A stretch of DNA of 64,000 bases, from positions 1 to 64,000 of the forward strand of contig JAMKCH010035169.1 in the NCBI GenBank assembly GCA_023653785.1. Reading direction: 5' to 3'. Positions 47,936 to 60,677 of this stretch are shown one piece after another (within the stretch, counting starts at the first letter, position 1; the number at the start of each line of letters is the position of its first letter). The stretch is from Ophioderma brevispina. Its lineage: Eukaryota > Echinodermata > Ophiuroidea > Amphilepidida > Ophiodermatidae. The position numbers were made by a program, and so were the translations under genes. The notes under the pieces were generated by a model that did not search any database, was not told the DNA's origin, and saw nothing but the letters and a program-made list of their open reading frames with translations.

Positions 47936-49455
47936 GGTTAAAGGCCACTCCGAAGATTTCCTGATGGGCGCCCTCAATTTCCTAAAAATCGCGTTTTTTG
48001 CATGTGCATAATGCTTGTCCATATACTAGCCTGTGTGAACTTGGCTAAGTTAAATCGATTCCTTCAATATGAAAAGCCACAACTCTGTTAAAATTTCGGA
48101 TCCGAAAATTTTGTTTATTCACAGTATCCTATGGGACGTACCATAATGTTTACTGCATCACACCGAAAAATCATTCATCTCAAATTTCGGATTGTGCATT
48201 TTAGGTTACTGACTTACGTTCTAGTTGACTATTTTTTCATTATTACACAACAAAATTATATATTTCGAAATCTCTGAGTCGACTTTAATTTTATTTCATG
48301 ATGATGAGTATTGGTGACATTGGAATAGTGTCATTACCATTAAAACAAAGTGTATACTGGTTTAAATTCTTATTATGCCTCACGTTTTCCCTTTGGTTAT
48401 TGCCCTTTTTTCTAAAAATTGTTTGCCTGAATATAACTTTTTTACAACCCGTGGTAACTCGACTACACCGTTTGGATGATGCCATAGCTACAACGTGAAA
48501 ATTGGGTCAGAGGATTGTAATAACGTTTTTAATTCTTAATATTGTTTCACCAGTTCAAAAACCAACAATAACTTTGAAGCTGAGATTTTACGCCGAAAAG
48601 GTAATCCTAAATTTTACTTTCCCCTTCAATGGTTTCTGTATTTTTTTAATAGTCTCTAATGGATACCCTCGTTCTCCCCGACAAGCCACCGATCGCTCGG
48701 TGGCTGGGTCAAAGGGGGATGGCCACAGGGAGGAACAGGGTCCTTCTAGATGGATATTTTATTTTACGATCTGCATGTTGTGAGTCCCACTACCATCCAA
48801 TGCCCTGTGTTTTTTTTACCGTTTATTTTAACATGTACCCTCACACGTACATCACAATTCAGTGTTAAGAAAGCCTATACCTTTTTTCCACATTTTTCCC
48901 TGTTTAAAATCAATGTACGCACGTGCATCGTCTTATGTTGGAAAAAAGGGTCCCTTTTTACACGTTTCTGTTCACGTTCATTATCCACCTGTGAATACAG
49001 TTAGGCCCCGGGGTGTGTAATTAAAATATTAAACTAACTGAGATTAATCACCTAACATGCCCACTCAAAGTTTGAGTGATCGTTTTTTTTTCGTTTTATG
49101 ATGTAAACATTTATTAATGTAATTATAACTACCATGATATTGTGAATTAAAACAATTCGGATCCTGCCGATATTGTTTACATTGTGATTTTCTATAAAGT
49201 ATCAATTGTTGAGATTTTTTTTTTGGGGGGGGGGTGGGGTTTTTATAGCTATTTCACATAGTGATTGTATGGAAAAGGATATTTAATAGCAAAAAAAGAT
49301 TGTGGAATATTGAAAGCGCCCATCTCGGAAATCTCTGTCACCCGTTAAATCGTTCGAGATTGCGAAAAGCGTGATATCACGTCTGTCGACAGACTGATGC
49401 CGAATTCACGCGATTTCGACAGTCACACATTTTTCGGCGTAACAACGGGTAATCT
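47936..49455. other. Noncoding interval
   Basis: Nothing recognised. ORFs of 66-93 codons at 48,298-49,004 lack motifs and overlap in several frames. A poly-G run lies near 49,225-49,237. Confidence 0.45.
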
Positions 49456-49635
49456 TGATATTTCGAAGGTTCGATATTCCGAAGGTTCGTTATCGTTTTT
49501 CCAGGTTCGCTATATTATTAAAACGGTTTCGCTTTTCGAATCTTAAAATGTTCTGAATCCAAATTTCCAAAGAGTATATTCCGAGGTATTGAAACAGGTT
49601 CGTATGCCGAATCGGTATTCGAATTTCAAAAGATG
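49456..49635. repeat. Degenerate TTCGAAGGTTCG-type repeat
   Basis: Variants of TTCGAAGGTTCG, TTCCGAAGGTTCG and CAGGTTCG recur between 49,463 and 49,600, decaying to the right. Confidence 0.6.
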
Positions 49636-49856
49636 TTTGCTATTCAATTTTGTTTTCCATTTGGAGCATGCACATGATGGCTCTCTGGAGATCTGGACGC
49701 CGGTGATGCACGAAACTATGAGGTACATTGGTGTATTTAATTTTTGAGATATTTTTTTTTATTTTCACATTTTAGAAAAAATGAAATAAAACAAATCAAC
49801 AAGACTAAGTTTTGTATTTTTGGTGTTGATACCCCAACCAAATTGTTTACAACACT

Positions 49857-49940
49857 AACCTTAACCCCGCCCTAAACCCTAACTCTACCCTAAACCATAA
49901 CCTAACCCTTACCCAAACCATAACCCCAAACCTTGAAAGT
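49857..49940 (-). repeat. Interstitial telomere-like repeat
   Basis: Degenerate CCCTAA-type units: AACCTTAACC, CCCTAAACCCTAACTC, TACCCTAAACC, CATAACCTAACCC. The complement resembles TTAGGG, the animal telomere unit. Confidence 0.65.
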
Positions 49941-51122
49941 AAACTTTATTATAAATTATTCTGTCTTCAATTATATCAAATCCACTGGGTTACGCCGAGT
50001 AGAGTGTTGAAACCGCATTTGAATTCACTGTTGCGGGTAGTTGACATGTTCAACCCCGGAGCTGGGTTACTCTACTAAATATGGTGGCACTATACACATT
50101 GTGCCGTTGTGAACCAGAAGAGTCGGACAGAAATGGGTTTGCCACATTTCATTTATTTACTTTCCAAGTCGGTTGCGAAAACATAAAGTTAAACATCAAA
50201 TGACATAAGGCAAACAATACATAGGTATGGCCTAAACTTGAAAAGTGAATTGCGATAGCAGCGTAATCTTCACAGAGCCTTGGTCGCCATCGTCTTATTA
50301 TGCCAACGATTACCTGCCAGCGTCTTCGACATAGCAACTCAACGAAACGATTCAAAGATTCCAGCAACACAGCACACACAAACAACCCAACACACAAAAA
50401 ACAACCGTTGTAAAAGTTTTATAGTCCGCCGTACTTATAGTCCCACTTAACACTGTTACGAATAGGGCACTCGGTTCGGTTGACTCTTAACGGCAACATT
50501 AGTTTCACGCTTCATCTCCGTTGTCTTCTATGGAGCCGGACATGACTCCCGGCTGACTGTATCGACTTTTACACCGGACGGGCTTTGATCTGCGTTATTA
50601 AAGGTGGATGACCGATCAAGGTCAGATCTTTCCTGGTGATTTCTCCCTCACATGAAACACTATTAATTAACACATCTGATTACCACTTAGAGTTAAATCG
50701 TCCAGCCGTTTGGATAGTAGAAGCAAAAATGTGCACTAATTGTCCCATAGGACATGTGTGTGTTAATACATGAGCCTGAAAAACCTTCATCTAGGGTAAT
50801 GAGAAATATGAACTTCTCTGCTGACACCAAATCTCAATTTTGATGGAGTAAGTGGGGGGGACGAGGTTGTCGAAATTAAGTCAGTGTATTTTAGGCCCTT
50901 CCCTTCTCACCACTGGGGGGAAATCCCTTCTATAGTCCCTTGCTCAGAAAATAGGTCAGTACTCGATGCCGCCTTTCTAATTAGAGAAAGCTGATGATTT
51001 ATTCTTTTCCTCGCGCTCTTCTTTTTACTCTTTCTTTCTCACTTCTCTCTTTCTTATCTCCCCTTCCTATTTCTTCTTCCCTTCCTTTCACCCCCTTCAG
51101 GTCGACTACGTGTAAACCAATG
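49941..51122. other. Noncoding interval, partly CpG-rich
   Basis: The segment 50,140-50,640 is richer in CpG than its surroundings and holds an 82-codon minus-strand frame (50,149-50,397) starting MCVGLFVCAVLLE. I recognise no family, and the frame ends without a convincing splice site. It could be an unmethylated promoter/first-exon region or an old repeat. C/T-rich patch at 51,000-51,100. Confidence 0.35.
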
Positions 51123-51324
51123 GTAACGTCAAAAATTTAGGATTTCTTGGCCGTTCTCCCTGCAAAAGTACAATACCAATAGAATTACCGCCCCATGCAT
51201 GTCCCAATGTATTTTTTGCTTTCAGTTTTGTGTCTACAGATGGCGTTAATCCACGCGAGTCGGTAAACGGCTGCATCCTGCACTACAGACAGTCGCGGCA
51301 AGAAATCCTAATTTTGACCCGTCG
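51123..51324. mobile_element. Short MITE with about 28-bp inverted ends
   Basis: The left end has AACGTCAAAAATTTAGGATT then TCTTGGCCG. The right end read back has GACGGGTCAAAATTAGGATT then TCTTGCCGCG. About 200 bp, noncoding. The same motif recurs at 51,664. Confidence 0.5.
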
Positions 51325-51663
51325 CACGCTTGCGGAATCACGAAATCTTAACAGAAAAAGCATGTAAATGGTCTTATGTTACCAAGCGTTTTCTCATTCT
51401 AAAGCCGTTGCAGTTAGAGAATCAACCCCAACGTAAACGGTGTTTCGAAGTTTGTTTAGAATAAAATAAGTACAACACAAATTGCAAACCCGATTTGTAG
51501 AACAGCGTGGATGCTCACATTCATTGGATCTCGTCCAATAACATTATCGGTACTCATACCGAAGGAAAAAAATAGAAATAACTCTTACAACGGTTAACGG
51601 AGTTCCACGGTTTTTGTTTGATATTCAAATTTTTAGAATTTTCTGTCATATTGTTACAAAACC

Positions 51664-51726
51664 AATGGCGACGTCAACATTTAGGATTTCCGGCCAAGAA
51701 GCTATCAACATGTTGACGTCGCCATT
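51664..51726. repeat. Perfect 17-bp inverted repeat (hairpin)
   Basis: AATGGCGACGTCAACAT at 51,664-51,680 and its exact reverse complement at 51,710-51,726, with a 29-nt loop. The left arm plus loop (TTTAGGATTTCCGGCC) resembles the end of the MITE at 51,123, so this may be a collapsed copy with almost no interior. Confidence 0.6.
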
Positions 51727-52365
51727 TATAGCTCGTAATCAGTAGGTTGTTTGTACCCTCTTAAGGCTTGTCAATAAGGGTTATGTTAAAATATTAAGAT
51801 TTTGCTAATATTTGGAGGGTTTTACAACACCATCTGCACACTATTTTTAAAGAGACCAGAAATTCAAAGCATCCGGTTCTATGGGGAAGATAATGGGAGC
51901 AGGCAAGTTCCAAAACAAAGTCTGTGGTTTTTTTTGTATGTTTGTTCAATAAACATTTCAAACGTTCTAGGGAGATGGTATACAACCGTTAGTCACTTTA
52001 TGAGAGAAATTAGTATCCCAAAAAAATCTCCTCCTGTCACTTTAAAGGAAAATCCATTAAAATGAGTTGTCTGACCTAATAAATATCCTGATTTCGAGAA
52101 AAATTAGGAAAGGAGGCGTGCTTTTGTATAACAATCATCACCCATGAAGATATTCGGCACCCTCTCATTTCACCGTCACACGGAATGTTCTCAATGGAGA
52201 TGTAAAGGAAGTTACAAATTTTCATTGAAGAAGAAGTTATTTTACAGAATGATTATGGAGGAAAAATTACGGGAAATCGCTTAAATTTTGCAGATTCACA
52301 GCCATTTTATGTTAAATTCTGGAAAAATTACCGCCATTTAATAATTATTTTACGAGGTTCCTAAC
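51727..52365. other. Noncoding interval
   Basis: Nothing recognised; the overlapping frames at 51,794-52,065 have no motif. Confidence 0.5.
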
Positions 52366-53120
52366 AACAACAACAACAACAATGCCGATGACGACAACGA
52401 CAGCAACGACAACGAAAGAACTAGAAGATAACGACTGAGCATTCCTAACATTCAGTGGAATACTTTCCCAAAGGCAAGGAAAACCCACAAAAACAGAATT
52501 TAGGCACGCCAGTGTAAAAATCTATCATCACGAACAGTTATTGAAGAATTTGGTAAAGGAGGTTGGTCCATGAAGCAATATGAAAACTGAATTGATTTTC
52601 AGTAACTGAAACTCGGATAACCTATCCCGGGCCATAATCCAAATGCTCGTCACATCAGGGCAATTTTCTGAACATTAGAACTCGTGTGGTTTTCTTTTGA
52701 ATTTTCAAGCCTATCAATATAAGAAGTATTGAAAGGAGCCCAAACAACAACAACAACAATGCCGATGACGACAACGACAGCAACGACAACGAAAGAACTA
52801 GAAGATAACGACTGAGCATTCCTAACATTCAGTGGAATACTTTCCCAAAGGCAAGGAAAAACCACAAAAACAGAATTTAGGCACGCCAGTGTAAAAATCT
52901 ATCATCACGAACAGTTATTGAAGAATTTGGTAAAGGAGGTTGGTCCATGAAGCAATATGAAAACTGAATTGATTTTCAGTAACTGAAACTCGGATAACCT
53001 ATCCCGGGCCATAATCCAAATGCTCGTCACATCAGGGCAATTTTCTGAACATTAGAACTCGTGTGGTTTTCTTTTGAATTTTCAAGCCTATCAATATAAG
53101 AAGTATTGAAAGGAGCCCAA
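52366..53120. repeat. Nearly identical 377-bp tandem duplication
   Basis: AATGCCGATGACGACAACGA occurs at 52,381 and 52,758. The sequence then runs in parallel through AGGAGCCCAAACAACA; I noted a single difference (AAAACCCAC against AAAAACCAC). Both copies start at the ACA microsatellite. Confidence 0.85.
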
Positions 53121-53310
53121 ACAACAGCAAAGTCAAGATGGGGAAGAACAAGAGACTTGTAAAGATTCAAAAGAGTAGAAAAAATGCATATCTCTTGTAC
53201 AACGAATTAGAAAGCCAACCAGACGAGCATTCCCTGCAAAATGAGCTAACAGGTTCGCGCCAACTGAGAAGAGTAAATTAACAGGATTATCATTCTGTAA
53301 AATAACATTT
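52366..53310 (-). pseudogene. LINE 3' region (CR1/L2-like) with internal 377-bp duplication
   Basis: Minus-strand reading from 53,310 gives NARLVGFLIRCTRDM, then a K-S-L-V-L-P-H-L-D-F-A-like segment (one frame over) at about 53,130-53,160. In frame 52,650-52,865 come VWAPFNTSYIDRLEN and LWESIPLNVRNAQS. These follow the end of LINE RT proteins (LYKSLVRPHLEY-, -VW-PY---I--LE--QK, then WN-LP--VR-A). Stops break it. A GTT/GTC microsatellite follows. The part from the microsatellite to the IDRLEN segment is present twice in tandem. Confidence 0.6.
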
Positions 53311-55266
53311 TAATAGTGTAAAAGAGGAATTTAAAAAATACAAACAGAAGAACAAGACTAGGTGTGAAGCTAAAACCATCTGCGTGTAAAGCTAATCGTC
53401 AACATAATTATTTGCATAAGCCGAGACATGTTTATTGGACTCAGCCTAGAATTGAAGTGTAATTATCATCCACAGGAGTAAGTATGGTAAATAACAAGAT
53501 AAACTATGCGTCTACCAAAAGGTGTTTCTTCATGGCTGGGTTTAATTTGTTTAAACACCAATTCATACAACTACAATATATTTTGCGAATGGTTTATATA
53601 TCGTTTATCAGCTTGCAATACATTGGGCTATAACCTTGGGCTATGCGCACAATTGACAATAATAAGTGATAGGCCTATACTATCACACAACCGTTTGATC
53701 TTCATGCAGCTTCTACCCCACTACTCGCACCATTAAACGCGACATTTTGGTTTCCATCATTTCTTTTAAATCAGATAAACAATTTTCATGTGAGTAGCAT
53801 CTTTGTGTATTGAGCCAATTACCGACTTTTGCAACGCCCCAAAATCTGTAGGCCTATAGACAAGGCATTCTCGTCTGTTTTCGGGTATTAAGAGGCATGG
53901 TCAAAAGTGTAACTGATGTATACTCCAAGAATAAAAGTTCGACCTGCAACCTAGTTTGCCTTTCTTGAAGGGAACCAACGATGGCTCTTCAGATACCTCT
54001 CAGAACCTTTCATGGCCTCTGTAGGACCTTTATTGTTTTTCACAAGAGTTCTTGAATTTTCTATAGAACCATTTTGGAGGTTTATAAAAGAGGGGTTCTT
54101 TGTAGAACTTTCAAAAAAGGTTTAACAAGGTTTTTAAAAAATTTAAGAACCATTGCAGAACTTTTTAAGGTTCTAAAAAAACACAAAAAATTCTGAAAAG
54201 TATCTGAAAAACCACTTTTGGTTTCATTCACGAATCATGGTGTAGCTTGGTGAGCGTACGTGCTAATTACATTAGCTCCTTCCTACTACCATCATCGGTG
54301 TATCCACACCTTGCTTTTTGAGGAGTACCCGGGGGCAGAAGGACCTCTAATAGCCAAAAATAGCCTGATTTTGCATGTTTTGACATGAACCCGGGAGGGG
54401 GGAGCATGCCCCTAAAGCACCCCAAGATACACCACTGACAATGAACCATCTCCTGACACCACCTTACCCCTACCTACTACTAAATTCTGCACAACCATCC
54501 TACCTCTTCCTACTGATGGGCTTTCTTGCAGAAAAGGAATAAAATTATGCATATCTGATCTACCATTTTAGCGATGCAACAATTATGCATATTAATTAGA
54601 TCATTTGCATACCTAATCTGAATATTTTATGTCCCAAATCCAACCAGGTCAAGAAATCCTCAATCAGTTTCCTTTGACCAAGTAAACATCTCATAGAAGA
54701 CTTGATAAAAAATGCTTTCCCAAAAAGTGATAAAGAGTTCAACTAACTGGTTTTAGATACGACTAAACGAAAAAGGAATTATAGGACGATGAAAGTCTCA
54801 CATGGAATAGGGAAAAAAATATCTATAGTTTATAATCAGTTTGGTAAAAATCATTGTAATGTGTTTTTTTTTCCAATTCTTTGAAGTGAACGAAATAATT
54901 AATCTGAGACCAAGCCCACAATGTGAAATAAAGTAGGACCAAAGCTGCACCGAAAATGGGGTACACATACTTATAAATTTAGAACTTTTGGGCAAAGTCA
55001 GGGATAAGGCTATGAATCACAAAATGCACATTAATTTAAAAAAAATCAGTAAAAGCATGTTTCTTTTATTTATGTGGAACCTTCTACCAAAAATCCAAAA
55101 TCTTAGAATGAGTAGCCTCCAAAAAATCTACGTTGAAAAATTGGTAACTTAAATTGTTTTCAATAAAGTGTAGACTGAATTGAAACAAAATTATGCCAAA
55201 ATAATATTGCTGTGATAAATGAAGCACCAAACATTCAAAGTGAGTGCAGCGATGGTGTGCACTCTA
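53311..55266. other. Noncoding interval
   Basis: No gene. The segment 53,990-54,190 is built of GGTTCT/AGAACC-type words, probably a degraded repeat. The segment 54,250-54,450 has a GC-rich patch (CCCGGGAGGGGGGAGCATGC) like the ends of some dispersed repeats. Nothing further supported. Confidence 0.45.
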
Positions 55267-55900
55267 TTAAAGGGGGGATGGCCCGATTTAAGGATATGAA
55301 GATGTTCTCTTATATATTGGATCAATTGATACCACAGGAAATCTGAACTACACAGGCTTGTGTGTCTTCACATTAAAGCAATATTACAACTTTTTTTGAA
55401 GAGCCCCCCAATTTTGAGATTTTGCACAGTTGCATTGGTAACTAGCTATAAAAACTATGACCTGATGACATGGTAAGCTCAAAATGTATAGTGTCAAAAA
55501 ATCGAAGGAATTTTTGTAATTAGAAGAAATTACATATCAGCGATTTCTGTCATAATTCCTTCGTTTTCGCGACAAATGACATAAACAGACCCTTCCAATA
55601 TGAACTAGCCAGGAATAGTGCCAATACATGTCTATAAGCTCATCGTTAGTTGTTTTAGTGGTTCAGGCAAGTCAAGTTAGATGTCATTTTCTGGAGGTGG
55701 CACTATGAATACATGGACAGGACATAAACTAGCATTCCAGCGCTGCGCAAGTTACAATTGGGTCCAATTCTAATTATAAAATGTTTTAGATAAATAGCAT
55801 TTTGAGCATTATCGTTCGCAGGATGTTTTTTTAAGAGCGACCCCAATATTAAAAATTTGCTATTTGCACAGTATGTTGGTAATTGCGGTCTACCTGCTGT
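55267..55900 (+). repeat. TTAA-AGG element, partial
   Basis: Starts TTAAAGGGGGGATGGCCCGA, matching the left end of the MITE at 28,596 (TTAAAGGGGGATGGCCCGA), and shares GGATATGAAG after it. Internally, AAGAGC--CCCCAAT-TT and TTTGCACAGT-G--TTGGTAA occur near 55,400 and again near 55,835. No right end with TTAA was found, so the extent is uncertain. Confidence 0.5.
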
Positions 55901-57307
55901 AGGTTGCTTGCAGTATTGCGCCCATGCTATTCTATATCAATTAACGGTGTGAAGAGTCTTGGCCTATTTTGGTGATGAACAAAGTATTGAAAGCTTCAGT
56001 TCCCAATTCATTTCAGTATGTAAGAACAACACAGACAATAGAATATCAGGTTTTCATTTTTCTCCATCATGGGCAGAAATTTTATTATCTCAACTTGTTT
56101 CAAGGCTTTGAAGAAATAACTGAAAACAATTATGAAATCACCCTTTAAATTAGAGCGTCCCAGCCTAATATTAATATGAATGTGTACCAGCACACCCAAA
56201 GCGAGCGTTACAAAGGGAATGTATAGAAAAAAAAAACATTTAGCCATCAATGGTTATATTATCCTTCCTGAGGATATCAGTACAGAATACACAACAAAAC
56301 AAAAATGCAGGGGATGTACAAGTTTGATTGCAATCAACGTTCTAACTAAAATGGCACCGCCGCGTAGTAATTATCTTTCTTAATAATATAATATGCTAAA
56401 GATATAGAAAGAACTTGCACTTTTAAGAGAAAAATGCACATTGCATCTTTTGACTGAAATAATATCTGGCCAAGGCGACAATAAACAATGGAATGTATAT
56501 GATTATTAGGGTACACTTAGATTTGAAATTTTATGCGGATAAACATTCAAATTAGCCCCCGACTGCAATTATTTAAATTTCACTTTTAGCAGTACTATTT
56601 AAAAGATTTCCCTATCAAAAGGTTTACATTTAAACATATTTTGGTGAAAGGAGGTAAATTTTAAAATGTTACAACACAAATTTGAAAAAAAGCATATTGG
56701 TTCCAAGTATGTCATGTAAGGCCTAACAAAATATGTTTGTAATGTACTAGAAGGGCAGAAAAAATTGAGCCATGAGGATTCTGCCTTCTCACATATCATT
56801 TTCAAGATGTCGATCATTTCATGTTGTAGAGAACCAAACAAAAGTATTTTTTTCTAAATTTTCTCCCTACCATTAAAGTGTCAACAGTCTGGTAAATTTT
56901 TTTCAAGTCAGTTGGAGTATGCCAAGAAATAAAACAATGCGAGGCCTTATTCATCCTTGACAGGAGTGGAATACCCATGTATGTAAAGTACTACACTCTA
57001 CAACAAGATGTCTCTAAAAACAATAGACCATAAATCACAAAAATGTAATGAGTTTTTGGTACAGTACAAGACATATCCAGTACTTAATTGGAGGTGAGAA
57101 AAACAGGCTTGGCAATGATTGGATCATAAAACTAGGTAGTTAATAGTTTAAAATGGTTTATTAACTAGTTTATAGCAAAGACATTATTCACAGAGATCAG
57201 CAAAATGCTATTCACTAGTACTAATCAAAACAAGTGACATCCCATACTTTATTATTTTGTAACATACACATATACAAGTACACAAGGATCACACCTAAAC
57301 AGTAGGA
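55901..57307. other. Noncoding AT-rich interval
   Basis: Nothing recognised. Confidence 0.5.
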
Positions 57308-57485
57308 CTAGGCTTGGGCAATGCTGAATAGAAATCAGTAATTTGAAAGCACCCCCCTTTCATGGAATCCAATTTTCCATTGTAGTTACATCCTAACTCA
57401 AGAAACTTTAAAATGGCTTCTGAATCAGATTCTTTTTTTCACTGAATCAAAATCCCAGAGTTCGCCCAAGCCTAGCTTGAACAGA
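57308..57485. mobile_element. Small MITE (178 bp), ends CTAGGCTTGGGC
   Basis: The left end CTAGGCTTGGGCAA is matched by the right end, CTAGGCTTGGGCGAA when read back. The inner flanks (CTGAAT...ATTCAG-type words) continue weakly. hAT-like by appearance of the short TIR, but no 8-bp duplication could be confirmed. Confidence 0.5.
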
Positions 57486-60287
57486 AATCAAAACATAGAA
57501 AGTGATTTCATTTTTTAACAAACTTGCAATGAATATTGAACAACAAAAACTATTTACAGAGATGGATTATATACATAATGGGAATTTGTGTTTTATATAC
57601 AATTTACAAAATCATATTAAATCTATAAACAATTTATTTTTGTATGGTGATTAATTACATAACAGATCACATGAGTGGGAAAAGCAAAGAATGCTCAAGT
57701 GTTTATATTGCGTTTGAAAGAAACTCTTCAACACATTTTACCTGACTGTACTCGATCATATTGCACATTATATATTAGTTTACTGTTTTTTTCTTCAGTA
57801 GTTGTATGAGAAATTCCAAACAGTTGGTTTTCCTATAAAGTTGAACACCAAAATATTGCACCACAAATAAAAAGAAAAGTTGATGAAATGATTTTTAACA
57901 TTTTTTTAAAAATCACTCATCAGAATGGAGTGTATCCAAAGTTTGTAAGAACTTCACATATATGTGATTTTAGCATCATATAACCTACTATTTAATAAAA
58001 TAACATAAAATAAAATAATTTGTTATTATTTTAGAGGCTCGAGTCCATTACTTGCTAGTGTTTTCAGTGTTGAACTAAACATAGGGGATAGCGAGATGAG
58101 GGAAGGAGAGGAGAAAACTTACAAAACTGTTTTCTGTTGTGGCTTTACCCGGTAATTCACATGAATGGTCCCTCTATTAAAAAAAAAAACTCATTCCTTT
58201 ATTGTGTTTAATTCTCCCCTCCTTATCGTCAAACACCACCCCTATTTATAACCCTAACAGAAATAATTCTAGACTGATTTTTTCACTTAGATTATAATTA
58301 TTTGCCTTTCACTGAAAATGTCATTATAAGCATCCATTGTTAGAGACAAAACCAAAATCATCAATGAAGGTCCAGGAAGCCAGTAGTATATCGCTCAATG
58401 TTCCTCTTTGCTAAAAAGTAACATGGGTAGTTTTTAAAACATGTTAAATAAAAAAATAAATGAATAAATAAACACACATGAGTGAAGATTTTAGAAGTTG
58501 AGAATACAACCAAAGTACTTGCTTCCTCCAGAACCACATTGCTGTTATGATTTGGTCTCTTAACTTGTAGAGTTGCTTGACTCATCTTTGGTTTGAGATA
58601 TTACTGAATACGTTACTGCTATCTGTCTGAATTCATGTCGTCATGTGTATGCAAGAAGGTTGTACATGCAATAACTGCTATTTGTCAGAAACTCCCATCA
58701 AAACCTACTATTATGCCAAGTCTTTGGTCAGTGGCTCTTGAAATAGTTCTTCAGGTGACTAAGAACCATTTTAAGAGCCACTGACTCAAGGAAAGGATAA
58801 ATTTAAAGCCCTTTAAAGCCATATGTAACAGCTCACGATGGATCCACAATGGCACGATAGGCATTTACGACCTTCTTGAAGTCACATGACAATGTTTGCT
58901 ATGACTGTTCATTAGAATAACCCGTGTAAACAAGGGGCAGATCATTCATTTCAATGTCAAGACAGTGTGGAACATCTTGAATGGTATTTTGCAGTTTCAC
59001 TGCTTTAGAAGTTTAGAGAATTATACCTACAATCATCGAAAAAATTATTTGGAACACTTGATGCAATATATTGGAATCATTGCCATGTTCACAAATGAGA
59101 TCGAATTTGGGTAAGTCATAGTTCTTTAGAAAGCAGAGGTGTTCCCTTTTACCAAATTCTTCCCCACTCCCCATCAATCAATGTTGGTGGGCCTGGGGAA
59201 GCTGTTGACAACAATGACTCTGATCAACATTGAATTGGGGGAGAGGGGGTCACCTTTTCCCTAAATCGGTCAAAGTGACCCAACATTTTTTTCGAGGATT
59301 GTAGAAACACGTACTGCTGGAATACAAAAAATAAAATCACATTGCTATTATTCTTTCAATGTTCTACACATTTTATTCTTGGAAATGAATACACTCCCCC
59401 TTTGTTGTCAAAATACAAAATTATTTTGTTGACATTATATGTGTGTGTTTTGATCACATTGATCAGATACCATACTAACAGCGGTATAAACCTCAATGCA
59501 TACGGCTCTGTAACAGCTGTTTGTTTGACGTCACTGATAGCTCTCACACATGTGTGCACCCAAGCATTTCAGACTGTATATGCATCAAAGTTACACCTGG
59601 GAATTTTGCACAGTACACAGAATGCAGAGTTCATGTCCTAATGGAAGAGTTGTCAAAGTCCAGTCCAGCACATGTGGGAACTGTGATAGAAAAAGGTCCT
59701 GTCCAATGGGTAAAAATACCAAAGAATGGAGTTGGAGTATGTTCTGATTGCTGAATTCTGCAGGCTTGTCTAGGCAAGGCATTCTTTCATCAGAGCTATG
59801 AGCTGTTGGTTAGTTGGTATCAGACTTTTTGGTCTACCAAGGTCTCCCCATCTTGTTGAGTCCCTCAGGTTCTGACAAACTGTGCTTCATGTTGACGAGG
59901 GCAGCCTGTATTTTGTAGAAGAGAGAAAGCGTGGGAAAACACGATGAGAAACTAGTTTAAATCATGTTAATCGATCAACTACAGGTAGCAATGTCAATAA
60001 CCAATCAATAGCAATGGCGCGCTAAAACAATAGATAGGGTTGAGACTGATGTCAGAATAATAACCAGAAATTTTGTTCTTTCTTTTTTCATATAGATGTA
60101 AAAATTATCCTGAAAGTTTATAAGCATTATCTGAGTATTGTTTTAAGGAGCATGAAGAGTACAGATTCAGAATTACTTCATGAAACAAAAAAAAAATGAA
60201 TGGAAATTAAATTAAACAACGTGGTTATATGTGTTATCGGCATTATTTAGATCAGTTGTTGAATAAGGAGGAGAGTAAAGTAGACTT
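57486..60287. other. Noncoding interval downstream of the kinase gene
   Basis: No gene. Includes the hairpin at 58,727-58,785. Many TTTATT words (AATAAA on the minus strand) occur, so the kinase poly(A) site cannot be chosen from sequence alone. Confidence 0.5.
58727..58785. other. Long near-perfect hairpin, 59 nt
   Basis: GTCAGTGGCTCTTGAAATAG at the left pairs with CATTTTAAGAGCCACTGAC at the right, extended by TTCTT/AAGAA around a loop of about nine bases. The stem is about 25 bp with two mismatches. It could be a small inverted-repeat transposon, a pre-miRNA-like hairpin or a chance palindrome. GTCAGTGGCTTTTGA recurs at 62,982-62,996. Confidence 0.45.
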
Positions 60288-60656
60288 TTAAAGGTGCAAC
60301 GAGAGAGTGCGAGATTTCAAGTCTTCCATATTTTCTGTGTGATAGAGTGATTTCATATAGATTAAGATGCTCAATAGATTCCCTACCTTTTATTTGGTTA
60401 TTAAAGAAAATAACTTAAAAGACACAAAAGGGTTGATTGTGTATGCTTAATTTCAATAGAAACATAGGAGAATTTCGTATTCTGCTCCTATACGAAATTA
60501 GAAATTTCACAATTTTTTCAATTTTGTACCAAAGAAAGAGTTCTCAGTATACTTAAAGATGGGATATTTTTGATATAAAGCTTTCACCAATGCAAAATCA
60601 GCATTTTCACATTTTAAGGGACGCCTGTTATTTGGAATCTCTGGCTGCACCTTTAA
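60288..60656. mobile_element. TTAA-AGG MITE, family A, copy 2
   Basis: TTAAAGGTGCAACGAGAGAG at the left; TTAAAGGTGCAGCCAGAGA read back at the right; TTAA at both edges; 369 bp. Shares long blocks with the copies at 31,562 and 61,097. It ends 21 bp beyond the stop codon of the kinase gene, so it probably supplies most of the proximal 3' UTR. Confidence 0.75.
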
Positions 60657-60677
60657 CGGCTCTTGTTTGTTAATCAA

